A stretch of 64,000 bases of DNA from Bhargavaea beijingensis (GTDB taxonomy: Bacteria > Bacillota > Bacilli > Bacillales_A > Planococcaceae), in NCBI RefSeq assembly GCF_900101985.1, contig NZ_FNAR01000006.1, positions 1-64,000 of the forward strand. Reading direction: 5' to 3'. Numbering within the stretch: the first letter of the stretch is position 1; the number at the start of each line of letters is the position of its first letter. Below, piece after piece: positions 54,441 to 62,505 of this stretch. The notes beneath the pieces were generated by a model. The model saw nothing but the letters and a program-made list of their open reading frames with translations, was not told the origin of the DNA and made no database searches. Position numbers and translations under genes: made by a program.

Positions 54441-55829
54441 TCATTTCAGGAATCGTTTGATCAGTTTGAGCCGGTTGCCGTATGGCGGGAATGCTACCCT
54501 GACCGGGAAGGCCGTTGCCCGCTTCAGGATCCCTTTTTCATGAGTGAATGCGTCGAACCCGTATTTGCCGTGATAGCTGCCGATTCCTGACGGGCCGGCA
54601 CCGCCGAACGGAAGCGCCGTATTGCCGACATGGGAAAGGGCATCATTGATGCAGCCGCCGCCGAACGGCAACTCGGAAAGAAAATGATCCATCGCAGCCC
54701 GGTTCTCCGAAAACAGGTAGGCAGCCAGCGGTTTTGGACGCTCGCGGATCGAACGGATCACCGCAGTCAGGCTTGAATAGCCATAGACCGGCAGAATCGG
54801 GCCGAAAATCTCTTCTTCCATCACCCGGCTTCCGGCAGGCGGACTGTCGACCACGGTCGGCTCCATGTAACGGGTATCGCGGTTCATCCGGCCGCCCGAA
54901 ACAATTCGGCTGCGCTCTTCATCGAGCATCTCCCTCAGCCTGTCAAACTGACGCTCGTCAACGATCCTCGCATAATCGGGTGATTTCTCAGGGTCCCCGC
55001 CATAAAAGCTTCTGATCGCCTCTGTGAATTCTTCTAAAAAGGCATCCTTGACGGTGTGGTGCACGAGACAATAATCGGGTGCAACGCACGTTTGCCCGGC
55101 ATTTGTGAATTTTGCCCAAGCAATCCGCTCCGCAGCTGTCCGCAGGTCTGCAGTCTGGTCGACGATGGCCGGACTTTTCCCGCCCAACTCAAGGACGACA
55201 GGCACAAGCCGCTCGGCTGCAGCCTTCATGACGATCGACCCGACTTTTGCACTGCCCGTGAAAAACATGAAGTCAAACGGCGCGTGGATCAGCGCTGATG
55301 TCTCTTCCTTGCCGCCTTCCACGACTGCCACGAATTCTGCGGGAAAAGTCTCTGCAATCATTTCACGGATGACAGCAGACACGTTCGGTGTCGTCTCGGA
55401 AGGTTTCAGGATGGCCGTGTTTCCTCCTGCTATCGCTGCAGCGAGCGGTTCGATGACAAGCTGGAACGGATAGTTGAACGGACCGATGATCAGCACGGTT
55501 CCCCATGGTTCCCGGATGACGAAGCTTTTACCGGGCTGGAAATGAATCGGCGTCTTTTTCGGTTCCGGCTTCATCCATTCTTCAAGGCTGGATGCCATTT
55601 CCCGGATACTGGATAAGACAAACCCGATCTCCGTCATATAAGATTCAAATTCACTTTTGCCAAGATCCTTCACCAGAGCATCCGAGATGTCTTTTTCCCA
55701 TTTTCGGATCGCACGGTGCAGATCCATCAGCCGGTCTTTTCTGAATGCGGCCGATTTCGTCGTGCCGGTCCAATAAAAACTCCGTTGCCGGGCAACCATG
55801 CTTCCGGCCTGCGCCTCCGTAAATGCCAT
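54441..55829 (-). CDS. NAD(P)-dependent aldehyde dehydrogenase (YwdH-like)
   Basis: A 462-residue class-3-type aldehyde dehydrogenase. Motifs: GPFNYPFQLVIEPL (about 109-122), AILKPSETTP, FFTGSAKVG (cofactor loop), catalytic Glu in LELGGKSPAIV (about 211), and catalytic Cys in NAGQTCVAPDYCL (about 245). The short C-terminal oligomerisation tail and the FGGAGPSGIGSYHGKYGFD segment are typical of fatty-aldehyde/benzaldehyde dehydrogenases such as B. subtilis YwdH. I chose ATG 55829 with AAGGAG nine bases upstream, over an in-frame TTG two codons earlier. Physiological aldehyde unknown. Confidence 0.9.
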   Translation of the reverse strand: MAFTEAQAGSMVARQRSFYWTGTTKSAAFRKDRLMDLHRAIRKWEKDISDALVKDLGKSEFESYMTEIGFVLSSIREMASSLEEWMKPEPKKTPIHFQPGKSFVIREPWGTVLIIGPFNYPFQLVIEPLAAAIAGGNTAILKPSETTPNVSAVIREMIAETFPAEFVAVVEGGKEETSALIHAPFDFMFFTGSAKVGSIVMKAAAERLVPVVLELGGKSPAIVDQTADLRTAAERIAWAKFTNAGQTCVAPDYCLVHHTVKDAFLEEFTEAIRSFYGGDPEKSPDYARIVDERQFDRLREMLDEERSRIVSGGRMNRDTRYMEPTVVDSPPAGSRVMEEEIFGPILPVYGYSSLTAVIRSIRERPKPLAAYLFSENRAAMDHFLSELPFGGGCINDALSHVGNTALPFGGAGPSGIGSYHGKYGFDAFTHEKGILKRATAFPVRVAFPPYGNRLKLIKRFLK

Positions 55830-55939
55830 CGCCAACCACTCCTTTCATTCTTTCTTCATCTTATCGCCGGCAAGCACGGATATCAAAACATAAACCGGGA
55901 CAACCTATACCTCTCCAATGGTCTCATCTGTTTGTTAAA

Positions 55940-56041
55940 TTTTTTTGAAGCTCATAAACGGCCGCCGACTCGGGCAACCTTTGGATATGGGCAGGAAAAT
56001 GGTTACCTGTCCAACATGCAACCCGGTCGACAGACGGTGAA
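55940..56041. other. Candidate structured RNA or regulatory region in a 359-base gap
   Basis: Between the divergent aldehyde dehydrogenase gene and the 47-residue gene lies 55830-56188 without an ORF of note. Within it, 55966-56020 can fold: CGAC-(T)-CGGG pairs with CCCG-GTCG as an outer stem, enclosing a seven-base-pair hairpin GGGCAGG/CCTGTCC with a ten-base loop, and the word GCAACC occurs on both sides (GGGCAACC, TGCAACCC). Further outward CCG/CGG could close it. I cannot match it to a known riboswitch class on either strand. Confidence 0.35.
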
Positions 56042-56188
56042 TATCGCACCTTACAGTTTCATAGCTCCTCTTTCCCGGTTAGATAGAAAAATAGGTCTTC
56101 CGGCTTGTTTTGTTCCTCACTCTGTTTCGGAATCCGATCATGCGGGGTATAGAAGGTCAAACAACGAAAAGATCAAGGAGGAAATGAC

Positions 56189-56332
56189 ATGATGAAACAA
56201 GAACAATGGTGGGATCACATGTTTACAGGAAATCTTGAGATGGGACTGAATCGGGAGCGGATCACGGAGCTTGAAGAAGAAAACTTCCTTTACTTCTCCG
56301 AAGCAGAAGAATCCGTCCCTCAGGAGCAATAA
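56189..56332 (+). CDS. Small acidic protein, 47 residues, unknown
   Basis: A short gene preceded by AAGGAGG at seven bases from ATG 56189 (a second ATG follows at once at 56192) and closed by TAA and a strong hairpin 50 bases later. The product begins MMKQEQWWDHMFTGNLEMG, is rich in Glu (11 of 47) and ends SVPQEQ. The middle (NRERITELEEENFLYFSEAEE) should be helical. I do not recognise it. The ribosome site, terminator and compact design support it as a real gene. Confidence 0.7.
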   Translation: MMKQEQWWDHMFTGNLEMGLNRERITELEEENFLYFSEAEESVPQEQ

Positions 56333-56383
56333 CTTCGTGACCATGCGATATTTGCCGTCAGCCGGTGAACATGCAGAGCATAC

Positions 56384-56428
56384 ATAAGGACCGTCCACCG
56401 TACATCAAGACGCGGGGACGGTCCTTAT
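56384..56428 (+). terminator. Terminator of the 47-residue gene
   Basis: Thirteen-base-pair perfect stem ATAAGGACCGTCC/GGACGGTCCTTAT with a 19-base loop; U-run poor (CCGTTTACC). Confidence 0.7.
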
Positions 56429-56470
56429 CCGTTTACCTGAATTCTGAAAAGTTTTATTTTGCGGATTGCG

Positions 56471-56499
56471 TTGACTTTCCTCTTCTCCCCTTGTATTAT
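56471..56499 (+). promoter_or_regulatory. tRNA-Val promoter
   Basis: TTGACT (56471-56476), 17-base spacer, TATTAT (56494-56499), about 44 bases before the tRNA. Confidence 0.82.
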
Positions 56500-56542
56500 T
56501 GTAAATGTGCTTGAGAGAACAACAAGCCAACATCCCAGATTT

Positions 56543-56615
56543 GATTCCGTAGCTCAGCTGGGAGAGCGCTACCTTGACAGGGTAGAGGTCGCTGGTTCGA
56601 GCCCAGTCGGAATCA
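56543..56615 (+). tRNA. tRNA-Val (GAC anticodon)
   Basis: A 73-base cloverleaf: acceptor GATTCCG/CGGAATC with discriminator A, D-arm GCTCAGCTGGGAGAGC, anticodon stem CTACC/GGTAG around TTGACAG (anticodon GAC), and T-arm CTGGTTCGAGCCCAG. The 3' CCA is not encoded (TCA follows), so it must be added. It is a single gene with its own promoter and terminator, not part of a tRNA cluster. Confidence 0.96.
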
Positions 56616-56620
56616 TCACA

Positions 56621-56658
56621 AACCGTCCGGCCCTTATCGGGGACCGGACGGTTTTTCT
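56621..56658 (+). terminator. Terminator of tRNA-Val
   Basis: Ten-base-pair stem AACCGTCCGG/CCGGACGGTT, then TTTCTTTG. Confidence 0.92.
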
Positions 56659-56804
56659 TTGTTTCATTCTCTCCCGCAGGCTATGATGGTGGGAGAACAT
56701 CAACACATGCCCTTCCCTCTCTAATGATGGCGAACTTCCGGATTTCCCGTATAATAGTCATAGATAACCAGCCGGAAAAAATATAGACCAGTGAGGAATC
56801 CAGA

Positions 56805-57293
56805 ATGAATGACCAACTGACCCGCGAAGAAATGCAGCAGACCATCGACCATCTCAGGAAACAGGTCGAGGAACTGGAAAACCTGATCGGCCAGATCATG
56901 GTTCCGATCATCCCTTCCATTATGCCGGATACCATCCTAGTCCCGTTTGCCGGGGAACTGACTCCCGAATTTTCACAGGACGTTGTATCCAAAGTACTGA
57001 ATCATGTCGCTGCCACCGGCACACAAATCGCGATTCTTGACTTTACCGCTCTGTCCATCGAAAAGTCGGAAAGCCTCTCGGTTTTCGGAAGAGCGATCGA
57101 AGAACTGTCGGCTTCGCTCAGCCTGATGGGTATTGAAGTGATCACTGTCGGCTTCACTCCGCATTTCGCGCGCGAAGTGGCCTTGTCCGGACTGCCATTC
57201 GTCAATAAGCTCAAGTCGTTTACGACGTTCCGCTCCGCGTTGCAGCATTTAATGAAGGAACGGGGCATGGAACTGACGGGTGCAACCAAATAA
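56805..57293 (+). CDS. STAS-domain protein (RsbR-type paralogue)
   Basis: A 162-residue cytosolic protein. The first 40 residues form a coiled-coil helix (MQQTIDHLRKQVEELENLI). The STAS domain (about 45-155) contains FAGELTPEFSQDVVSKVLNHV, ILDFTALSIE and MGIEVITVGFTP. This is the C-terminal half of RsbR-family stressosome proteins without their globin-like sensor. It could take part in a stressosome controlling SigB or another output, or act alone. Start 56805 follows GAGGAATCCAG. Monocistronic, convergent with the TRAP operon across a hairpin. Confidence 0.85.
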   Translation: MNDQLTREEMQQTIDHLRKQVEELENLIGQIMVPIIPSIMPDTILVPFAGELTPEFSQDVVSKVLNHVAATGTQIAILDFTALSIEKSESLSVFGRAIEELSASLSLMGIEVITVGFTPHFAREVALSGLPFVNKLKSFTTFRSALQHLMKERGMELTGATK

Positions 57294-57303
57294 GCCTAAA
57301 AAG

Positions 57304-57332
57304 AACCCCTGCAGATTTTTTCTGCAGGGGTT
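57304..57332. terminator. Shared terminator of the STAS gene and the TRAP operon
   Basis: Twelve-base-pair perfect stem AACCCCTGCAGA/TCTGCAGGGGTT with a five-T loop. On the minus strand TTCTTTTTAGG follows; on the plus strand the U-run is weak. Confidence 0.82.
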
Positions 57333-57338
57333 CCTGGC

Positions 57339-59348
57339 TTATGCGACGACTGCCTCTTTTTTTCCTTTGTTACGTGTCATGACCTGGACAGCCAGAAGGA
57401 TGGAGAACAGAACAAGCCCAAACACATCCGTCATGCCTTCCGGGAAGATCAGCATCCCTCCCGCCAGGAGAGCGAGCAGGCGTTCCAGCCAATTCAGCTT
57501 ACGATACCAGAATCCGACGAATCCGGCACCGACTGCGAGCATGCCGGCAAACGCGGTTGCAGTTACCCAGATGATTTCAATAACACTTGCGTCAATCATC
57601 AACATCGCAGGGTTATAAACAAACATATACGGGATGATAAATGCCGCGATGGCAAGCTTCGCCGCATTGACACCGGTCCGGATCGGATCCCCTCCGGAAA
57701 TGCCGGAAGCCGCAAATGCTGCAAGAGCGACCGGTGGTGTAATGTCCGCGATAATGCCGAAGTAAAACACAAACAGGTGCGCAGATAGTGCCACGACAAC
57801 CGGTACGGCGGCGCCGGTCGGCTCATCGATCATCAGCAGGGCAATTACTGCCGGAGCAGCGATCGTCGAAGTGATGACATAGTTTGCGGTTGTCGGTGAA
57901 CCCATCCCCAGAACGATGGCCGCAAGCATCGTGAAGAAGAGGGTCAGGAAAAGGTGGCCGCCGGAAGCGGAAATCAGCCCGTTGGCCAGGCTGAGGCCGA
58001 GACCGGTCTTGACGACGACCCCAACAATGATACCGGCACATGCCGTCGCAGCCGCGACGGCAAGCGCTGTTCGAGCTCCGTCGACAAGCGCATTGATCAT
58101 GTCCTTGAAGTTCAGTCGGGTCTCTTTGTCAAACGCACTGACAATAATCGTCAGGACAATCCCCCACAGCGCTGCTTGCATCGTCGGAATGCCGACCAGC
58201 AGGAAGATGATGATGCCGAGTATTGGTGTCAGCAAATAAATTTTCTTCAGGACTTCTTTCCGGTTCGGAAGCTGATCATCCGAAAGACCCGAAAGTCCCA
58301 CACGCTTGGCCTCGAAGTGTGTCATGATCCAAATCCCGGAAAAGTAAAGCAACGCCGGAATGGCGGCTGCTTTCGCAATTTCCCAATAAGTGATCCCGCC
58401 GATAAACTCAACCATAAGGAAAGCTGCCGCCCCCATGATTGGAGGCATCAGTTGCCCGCCTGTGGAGGCCGAGGCTTCCACGGCTCCCGCGAACTCTTTT
58501 CGGTAGCCGAGCTTTTTCATCATCGGAATTGTATAGGACCCTGAAGTGACGACGTTGGCAACGGAGCTTCCGGAAATCGTTCCCTGCAGCGCGCTTGAGA
58601 AGATTGCGACTTTTGCCGGGCCGCCTGTAAGCTTTCCTGCCAGAGCGACAGCCAAGTCATTAAAATACTGGCCAACGCCCGTCTTGACTAGAAAAGCGCC
58701 AAATAGGAGGAAGACAAAGATGAACGTTGCCGATACCCCGATCGGCGTGCCAAGCACCCCGTCTGTCGTATAGAACATCAGCTGTGAGAGTGCCGTCAGG
58801 TCTTGTCCCCGGTGAGCAAGGAATCCCGGCCAATACGGACCGGTGAATGCATAAAACAGGAATGCCGAGGCGATAATCGTGATTGGCAGGCCGACCGCAC
58901 GGCGCGAGGCTTCCAGCGTCAAAATAACAGCCAGGATGGCGACCGCCATGTCAAGGTCGGTCACTCTTCCCACTCGCAAGACCAATTGATCGTATTGCAG
59001 CGGCCAGTACAAACCGACACCGACAGATAAAAGCGCCAGGATGACATCATAGAACGGGACCCTGTCTTTTTTGGCTGATTTCCTGCGAAACGGGAACAAA
59101 AGAAAAATAAGTGACAGGGCGAAGCCAAGGTGGACCGAACGCTGGATATACGCTGTATATTGGCCGAAAATTGCCGTGTACAGTTGGAAGATCGAGAAAG
59201 CCAGAAGACCGAAGAAAACGATTTTCTTCATGACCCCCCGTACGTCCCGCGTGTTCGACTCGGGATCATATTTTTTCAGCAGCTCCTGCTGTTCCTCTTC
59301 GGACAACTGATGATGCCCACTGTCTTGCATTGTTTTGTCATCCGCCAT
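57339..59348 (-). CDS. TRAP transporter fused permease (DctQM type, TAXI system)
   Basis: A 669-residue membrane protein fusing the small 4-helix DctQ-like part (about 40-170) with the large DctM-like part (about 180-600). Family landmarks are LQGTISGSSVANVVTSGSYTIP (about 255-276), EASASTGGQLMPPIMGAAAFLM, GMGSPTTANYVITS and IIADITPPVALAAFAASGI. It uses an ion gradient to import an organic acid delivered by the TAXI receptor encoded upstream in the operon. The two parts are fused as usual for the TAXI group. It overlaps the DUF1850 gene by eleven bases. The substrate may be a carboxylate such as glutamate or 2-oxoglutarate in relatives; here unknown. Confidence 0.93.
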   Translation of the reverse strand: MADDKTMQDSGHHQLSEEEQQELLKKYDPESNTRDVRGVMKKIVFFGLLAFSIFQLYTAIFGQYTAYIQRSVHLGFALSLIFLLFPFRRKSAKKDRVPFYDVILALLSVGVGLYWPLQYDQLVLRVGRVTDLDMAVAILAVILTLEASRRAVGLPITIIASAFLFYAFTGPYWPGFLAHRGQDLTALSQLMFYTTDGVLGTPIGVSATFIFVFLLFGAFLVKTGVGQYFNDLAVALAGKLTGGPAKVAIFSSALQGTISGSSVANVVTSGSYTIPMMKKLGYRKEFAGAVEASASTGGQLMPPIMGAAAFLMVEFIGGITYWEIAKAAAIPALLYFSGIWIMTHFEAKRVGLSGLSDDQLPNRKEVLKKIYLLTPILGIIIFLLVGIPTMQAALWGIVLTIIVSAFDKETRLNFKDMINALVDGARTALAVAAATACAGIIVGVVVKTGLGLSLANGLISASGGHLFLTLFFTMLAAIVLGMGSPTTANYVITSTIAAPAVIALLMIDEPTGAAVPVVVALSAHLFVFYFGIIADITPPVALAAFAASGISGGDPIRTGVNAAKLAIAAFIIPYMFVYNPAMLMIDASVIEIIWVTATAFAGMLAVGAGFVGFWYRKLNWLERLLALLAGGMLIFPEGMTDVFGLVLFSILLAVQVMTRNKGKKEAVVA

Positions 59349-59850
59349 TCGTATTCACTCCTTTCAAGAACTCCAGTAGTGACAACTTTCTTACCTCGAA
59401 CTGGTAAGAGGACCCACGGTCGAGAAGCTTCTTTAGGTCGTAGACGCGACCATCATACCGGAATTCCAAATCCGTATCGATGTCCGCCACATAGAGGACA
59501 AATGAGTCCAACATGCGGTTTTCGTATTCCAGTGTATATCGGCCGTCTTCAGCGGTGAACGTCTCCCCTTCTTCCGCATGGCCGGGCAAGCCGATGGCCA
59601 GATCCTCATATTCCATCTTAAGAAGACGGATTTTGCGGTCTTTGGTGACTTCATAGGTTTCAATCACATCCGACAGATGGATTGAATGGGTGTACCGGAT
59701 GACGAACCGGTCACTGTCCGACTGCCGTATGTAATGAATGGCCGGCGTTTCTGAGCGGGTCTCCGTAAAGACGAATGAATCAGCAATCGGCACATTCATG
59801 ACGGCAGCCAAAACAGCTGCAATCATTGCAGCGCCAATCGCTTTGCGCAT
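59338..59850 (-). CDS. DUF1850 protein of TAXI-TRAP operon
   Basis: A 170-residue membrane-anchored protein: one N-terminal helix (about 5-24), then a small beta-rich extracellular domain containing RYTHSIHLSDVIETYEV (the family signature HS-H-S-V-E) and EYEDLAIGLPGHAEEG. DUF1850 genes regularly sit between TAXI receptor and fused TRAP permease genes, and the protein is thought to be an accessory of that transporter. I chose ATG 59850, with AAAGGAGG upstream; the frame is open for 11 more codons. Confidence 0.87.
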   Translation of the reverse strand: MRKAIGAAMIAAVLAAVMNVPIADSFVFTETRSETPAIHYIRQSDSDRFVIRYTHSIHLSDVIETYEVTKDRKIRLLKMEYEDLAIGLPGHAEEGETFTAEDGRYTLEYENRMLDSFVLYVADIDTDLEFRYDGRVYDLKKLLDRGSSYQFEVRKLSLLEFLKGVNTNGG

Positions 59851-59891
59851 CACAGTCCCTCCTTTGAAGACGCCCACCGCCAAAAGAACAA

Positions 59892-59926
59892 AGTGAAGCG
59901 ATGAAGCCCGGCTTCATCGCTTCACT
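59892..59926 (-). terminator. Perfect 16-bp hairpin between receptor and DUF1850 genes
   Basis: AGTGAAGCGATGAAGC and GCTTCATCGCTTCACT around a three-base loop, followed on the minus strand by TTGTTCTTTT. It lies inside the operon, so it is probably a partial terminator or mRNA-stabilising hairpin that keeps receptor levels above permease levels. Confidence 0.75.
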
Positions 59927-59942
59927 GCATGTCACGGCGAAA

Positions 59943-60941
59943 TCATTTGCCGTTCACTTCATCAAAGTATTTCTGTGCACCGGCGTGTACTGGAATACCG
60001 ATGCCTTCAAGGCCTTTTTCAGCTTTGATCAGCTCACCTTTGGCATGTGTGATCTTATCTGTGTTTTCATAGATAGCCTTCGTGATGTCATAAACGACAT
60101 CATCGGGAATATCATTCTGGATGACGAGCATCGCGCCAACGGATACTGTCGGTACATCTTCAGTCAGGCCGTATGTACCGGACGCAATGGTATCTTTCGC
60201 ATAGTACGGATATTTCTCGATCAGTTCATCCGCTTTGGCATCCTCCACCGGCACGATATAGACCTGCGTCGTGGCGTTTAGTCCTTCAACTGCTCCAGTC
60301 GGTGTACCGGAAGTGATGAATGCCGCGTCAATCTGGCCGGACTGAAGGCTTTCTGTAGATTCGCCGAAATCAAGGTTCTGCTCATCGATGTCATCCATTG
60401 TGAGTCCATGGATCTCAAGGAGCTGCTCCGCGTTAGCATACGTACCGGAACCCGGTGCGCCGACAGAAATCTTCTTGCCCTTCAGATCGTCATAGGACTT
60501 GATGCCGGACTTTTCAGTCGTCACAAGCTGGATGGTTTCCGGATAAAGCGCACCGAGCGCGGAAACGTTGTCGATTGCCTGTCCGTCAAACATCAGTTCA
60601 CCTTTGTTTGCATAGTAGGCGATATCCGTCTGGACAAATGCGATTTCAGCTGTGTCGTCGGCCAGGGCTGTCATGTTGGCTGCAGATGCCTGGGAGCTTT
60701 CCGCGGTTGTCTTGATGCCCGTCTCATCCGAGATGAACTCTGCGAACGAGCCGCCGAGCGGATAGTAGGTGCCCTGCGTGCCTCCAGTCAGGATGCTGAG
60801 GAACTTGATATCGCTGTTGCTTTTATCTTTTCCGCCCTCACCGCTGTCGCCGCCATCGGCATTATCGCCGCCCCCGCAAGCCGCCAGCATGAATAGCGAA
60901 ATGATTCCGATGAATGCCAAGAATCGGAATTTCTTTTTCAT
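59943..60941 (-). CDS. TAXI-family TRAP solute-binding lipoprotein
   Basis: A 332-residue receptor. It has a lipoprotein signal peptide (MLAAC, Cys about 22), a Gly/Asp/Ser linker, and then the TAXI fold: FLSILTGGTQGTYYPLGGSFAEF (about 47-69; the GTxxGxYYP motif of the family), TTAESSQASAANM, and GKKISVGAPGSGT (about 155). It binds the solute outside the membrane and passes it to the permease. Start 60941 follows GGGGAGG. It is the first gene of the operon, with a consensus promoter. Confidence 0.93.
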   Translation of the reverse strand: MKKKFRFLAFIGIISLFMLAACGGGDNADGGDSGEGGKDKSNSDIKFLSILTGGTQGTYYPLGGSFAEFISDETGIKTTAESSQASAANMTALADDTAEIAFVQTDIAYYANKGELMFDGQAIDNVSALGALYPETIQLVTTEKSGIKSYDDLKGKKISVGAPGSGTYANAEQLLEIHGLTMDDIDEQNLDFGESTESLQSGQIDAAFITSGTPTGAVEGLNATTQVYIVPVEDAKADELIEKYPYYAKDTIASGTYGLTEDVPTVSVGAMLVIQNDIPDDVVYDITKAIYENTDKITHAKGELIKAEKGLEGIGIPVHAGAQKYFDEVNGK

Positions 60942-60984
60942 GGTGATCCTCCCCTTCTCTATTTAGTTGGCCATACTAGTTTTC

Positions 60985-61013
60985 ATTCTACTGAGACTAT
61001 TTTCGCATGTCAA
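60985..61013 (-). promoter_or_regulatory. Promoter of the TAXI-TRAP operon
   Basis: Minus strand TTGACA (61013-61008), 17-base spacer, TAGAAT (60990-60985). Eight bases upstream of the -35 lies GTGAAGCGGTTACA, which resembles a cre box except for the first two conserved bases; that part is weak. Confidence 0.75.
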
Positions 61014-61038
61014 CGCTTTCTTGTAACCGCTTCACCGA

Positions 61039-61620
61039 TTATTTCGCACCATCCACATTGCTTTCCGGCGCTGTTTCTTCCGGAGGCAGGGCCTTGAACG
61101 TTTTTCCTTTCTCCTCAAGATCACGGGTTCTGTGGGCGATCCGGGAAGAGGCACACGCAGCCACGCTTGCGACAAGGTCGTCAAGGAATGTATGAACACC
61201 GATTCCTTTTTTGGTATCCAGATGGTTAATGACACCGATCTTGTTTTTGTCCAGATGACCGAATGTGGTCACCGCGATGCTGCCGTACGTATAAACTGCT
61301 CCAAGTGCGATCGTTTCATCGACCCCGAAAAGGCCTTCATCCGAATCGACGATTGACTGGAGCGGCTCTGACAACTGCTTTTTTTCCGCCAGGACATCCA
61401 ATTCGATGCCGACCAAAAGCGCATGCTGCACTTCCCGCTTTTGAAGAACGCTTTCCACCGATTCGATGCAGTGGGCAAGCTGCAGGCCATCATTGTATGG
61501 CGCCTGCATCTCATAGACGATTTTGGCAATGGACTCGATACTCACGCCGCGGCGGGTCAGTGCATCTTTAGCAGCCTTTGTTACTGTGGCGGACGGGACT
61601 TTCCTGTTATGGTCAAACAT
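61039..61620 (-). CDS. PgpA-like phosphatidylglycerophosphatase (YutG type)
   Basis: A 193-residue protein of the PgpA family as found in Bacillales (B. subtilis YutG). Signature residues are LLVGIELDVLAEKKQL, DSDEGLFGVDETIALG and HTFLDDLVASVAACASSRI (about 140-158), where conserved acidic residues bind metal. Canonical PgpA dephosphorylates phosphatidylglycerol phosphate. These Gram-positive homologues lack most of the membrane helices of E. coli PgpA, so the function is only inferred. I chose ATG 61620 with AAAGGGGAG upstream. Monocistronic, divergent from yjcH. Confidence 0.87.
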   Translation of the reverse strand: MFDHNRKVPSATVTKAAKDALTRRGVSIESIAKIVYEMQAPYNDGLQLAHCIESVESVLQKREVQHALLVGIELDVLAEKKQLSEPLQSIVDSDEGLFGVDETIALGAVYTYGSIAVTTFGHLDKNKIGVINHLDTKKGIGVHTFLDDLVASVAACASSRIAHRTRDLEEKGKTFKALPPEETAPESNVDGAK

Positions 61621-61719
61621 GACAATCTCCCCTTTCTTTGTTGGACGCATGCACACATTATACCTGTAATATTCAGTATGCTACAATTTAATCTATACGT
61701 TCCATAAGGAGGACACGGC

Positions 61720-62442
61720 TTGAAAAAAGGACGCATCAACGAATTGACATTACATAGCGAAGCTCTCGGCGAAGAGATGGAACTGCTTGTCTATCTTCCG
61801 GAGAACTACTCCGACCTTTACAAACACTCGGTGCTGATTGCATCGGACGGAAAAGACTATTTCCAATATGGCAGGATGACGAGGCTTCTGGAAAAACTCT
61901 ACTTAGAGGATGCAATCGAGCGGCTCATCGTCGTCGGCGTTCCCTATAAGAGTGTCAGCGAACGGAGACGGATGTATCATCCGGATGGCGACCGGAACCG
62001 CGATTACATCCGGTTTATCGCCCACGAACTCGTGCCATACATCGACTCGGTGTTCCCGACTTACCAGATGGGGGCCGGCAGGGGCCTGATCGGCGACTCC
62101 CTTGCGGCAACAGTTTCACTGATGACCGCCTGCAAATATCCAAACAGTTTCGGCAAAGTTGTCTGCCACTCCCCGTATGCGGACAATCAGGTCATGGCGG
62201 CTGTCGAATCCGTATCGGATCCCGCGGCCTTCGACATCTATCAGGTCATCGGAACCGGCGAGACGGAAGTCCCGACTACCACCGGTGAAATTGACGATTT
62301 TCTGAATCCCAACCGAAAATTAAGGAACTTGATCGAGAAAAAAGGGTTTTCGTCATTCTATGAAGAATTTGATGGTAAGCACACCTGGAAGTATTGGCAG
62401 CGCGATCTCGAACGCGCCATCAGGTTTGCTTTCGGAAAGTGA
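61720..62442 (+). CDS. yjcH: Esterase-like alpha/beta hydrolase (YjcH)
   Basis: A 240-residue protein of the esterase D / enterochelin-esterase-like family: ELLVYLPENYSD, VLIASDGKDYFQYG, then GRGLIGDSLAATVSLMTACKYP with the nucleophile serine in GDSLAA (about 128), and the catalytic His near FDGKHTWKYWQ (about 226). It is the usual length of B. subtilis YjcH and precedes yjcG and yjcF in the same order. The start is TTG at 61720, with a strong AAGGAGG upstream. Substrate unknown. Confidence 0.88.
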   Translation: MKKGRINELTLHSEALGEEMELLVYLPENYSDLYKHSVLIASDGKDYFQYGRMTRLLEKLYLEDAIERLIVVGVPYKSVSERRRMYHPDGDRNRDYIRFIAHELVPYIDSVFPTYQMGAGRGLIGDSLAATVSLMTACKYPNSFGKVVCHSPYADNQVMAAVESVSDPAAFDIYQVIGTGETEVPTTTGEIDDFLNPNRKLRNLIEKKGFSSFYEEFDGKHTWKYWQRDLERAIRFAFGK

Positions 62443-62505
62443 AGATTAACCAATCGGCGAACTTTCTGATATCCTTAAGGGAGAACATACAAAGGAGGTC
62501 TTCGC

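Noticed and set aside
55966-56041. Assignment to a GEMM, ydaO, TPP or FMN riboswitch
   Set aside because: Only short words coincide; the defining conserved cores of these classes are missing on both strands.
56543-56658. tRNA-Val as a prophage or island integration site
   Set aside because: No integrase, no repeated 3' end of the tRNA and no foreign-looking genes are seen on either side within the window.
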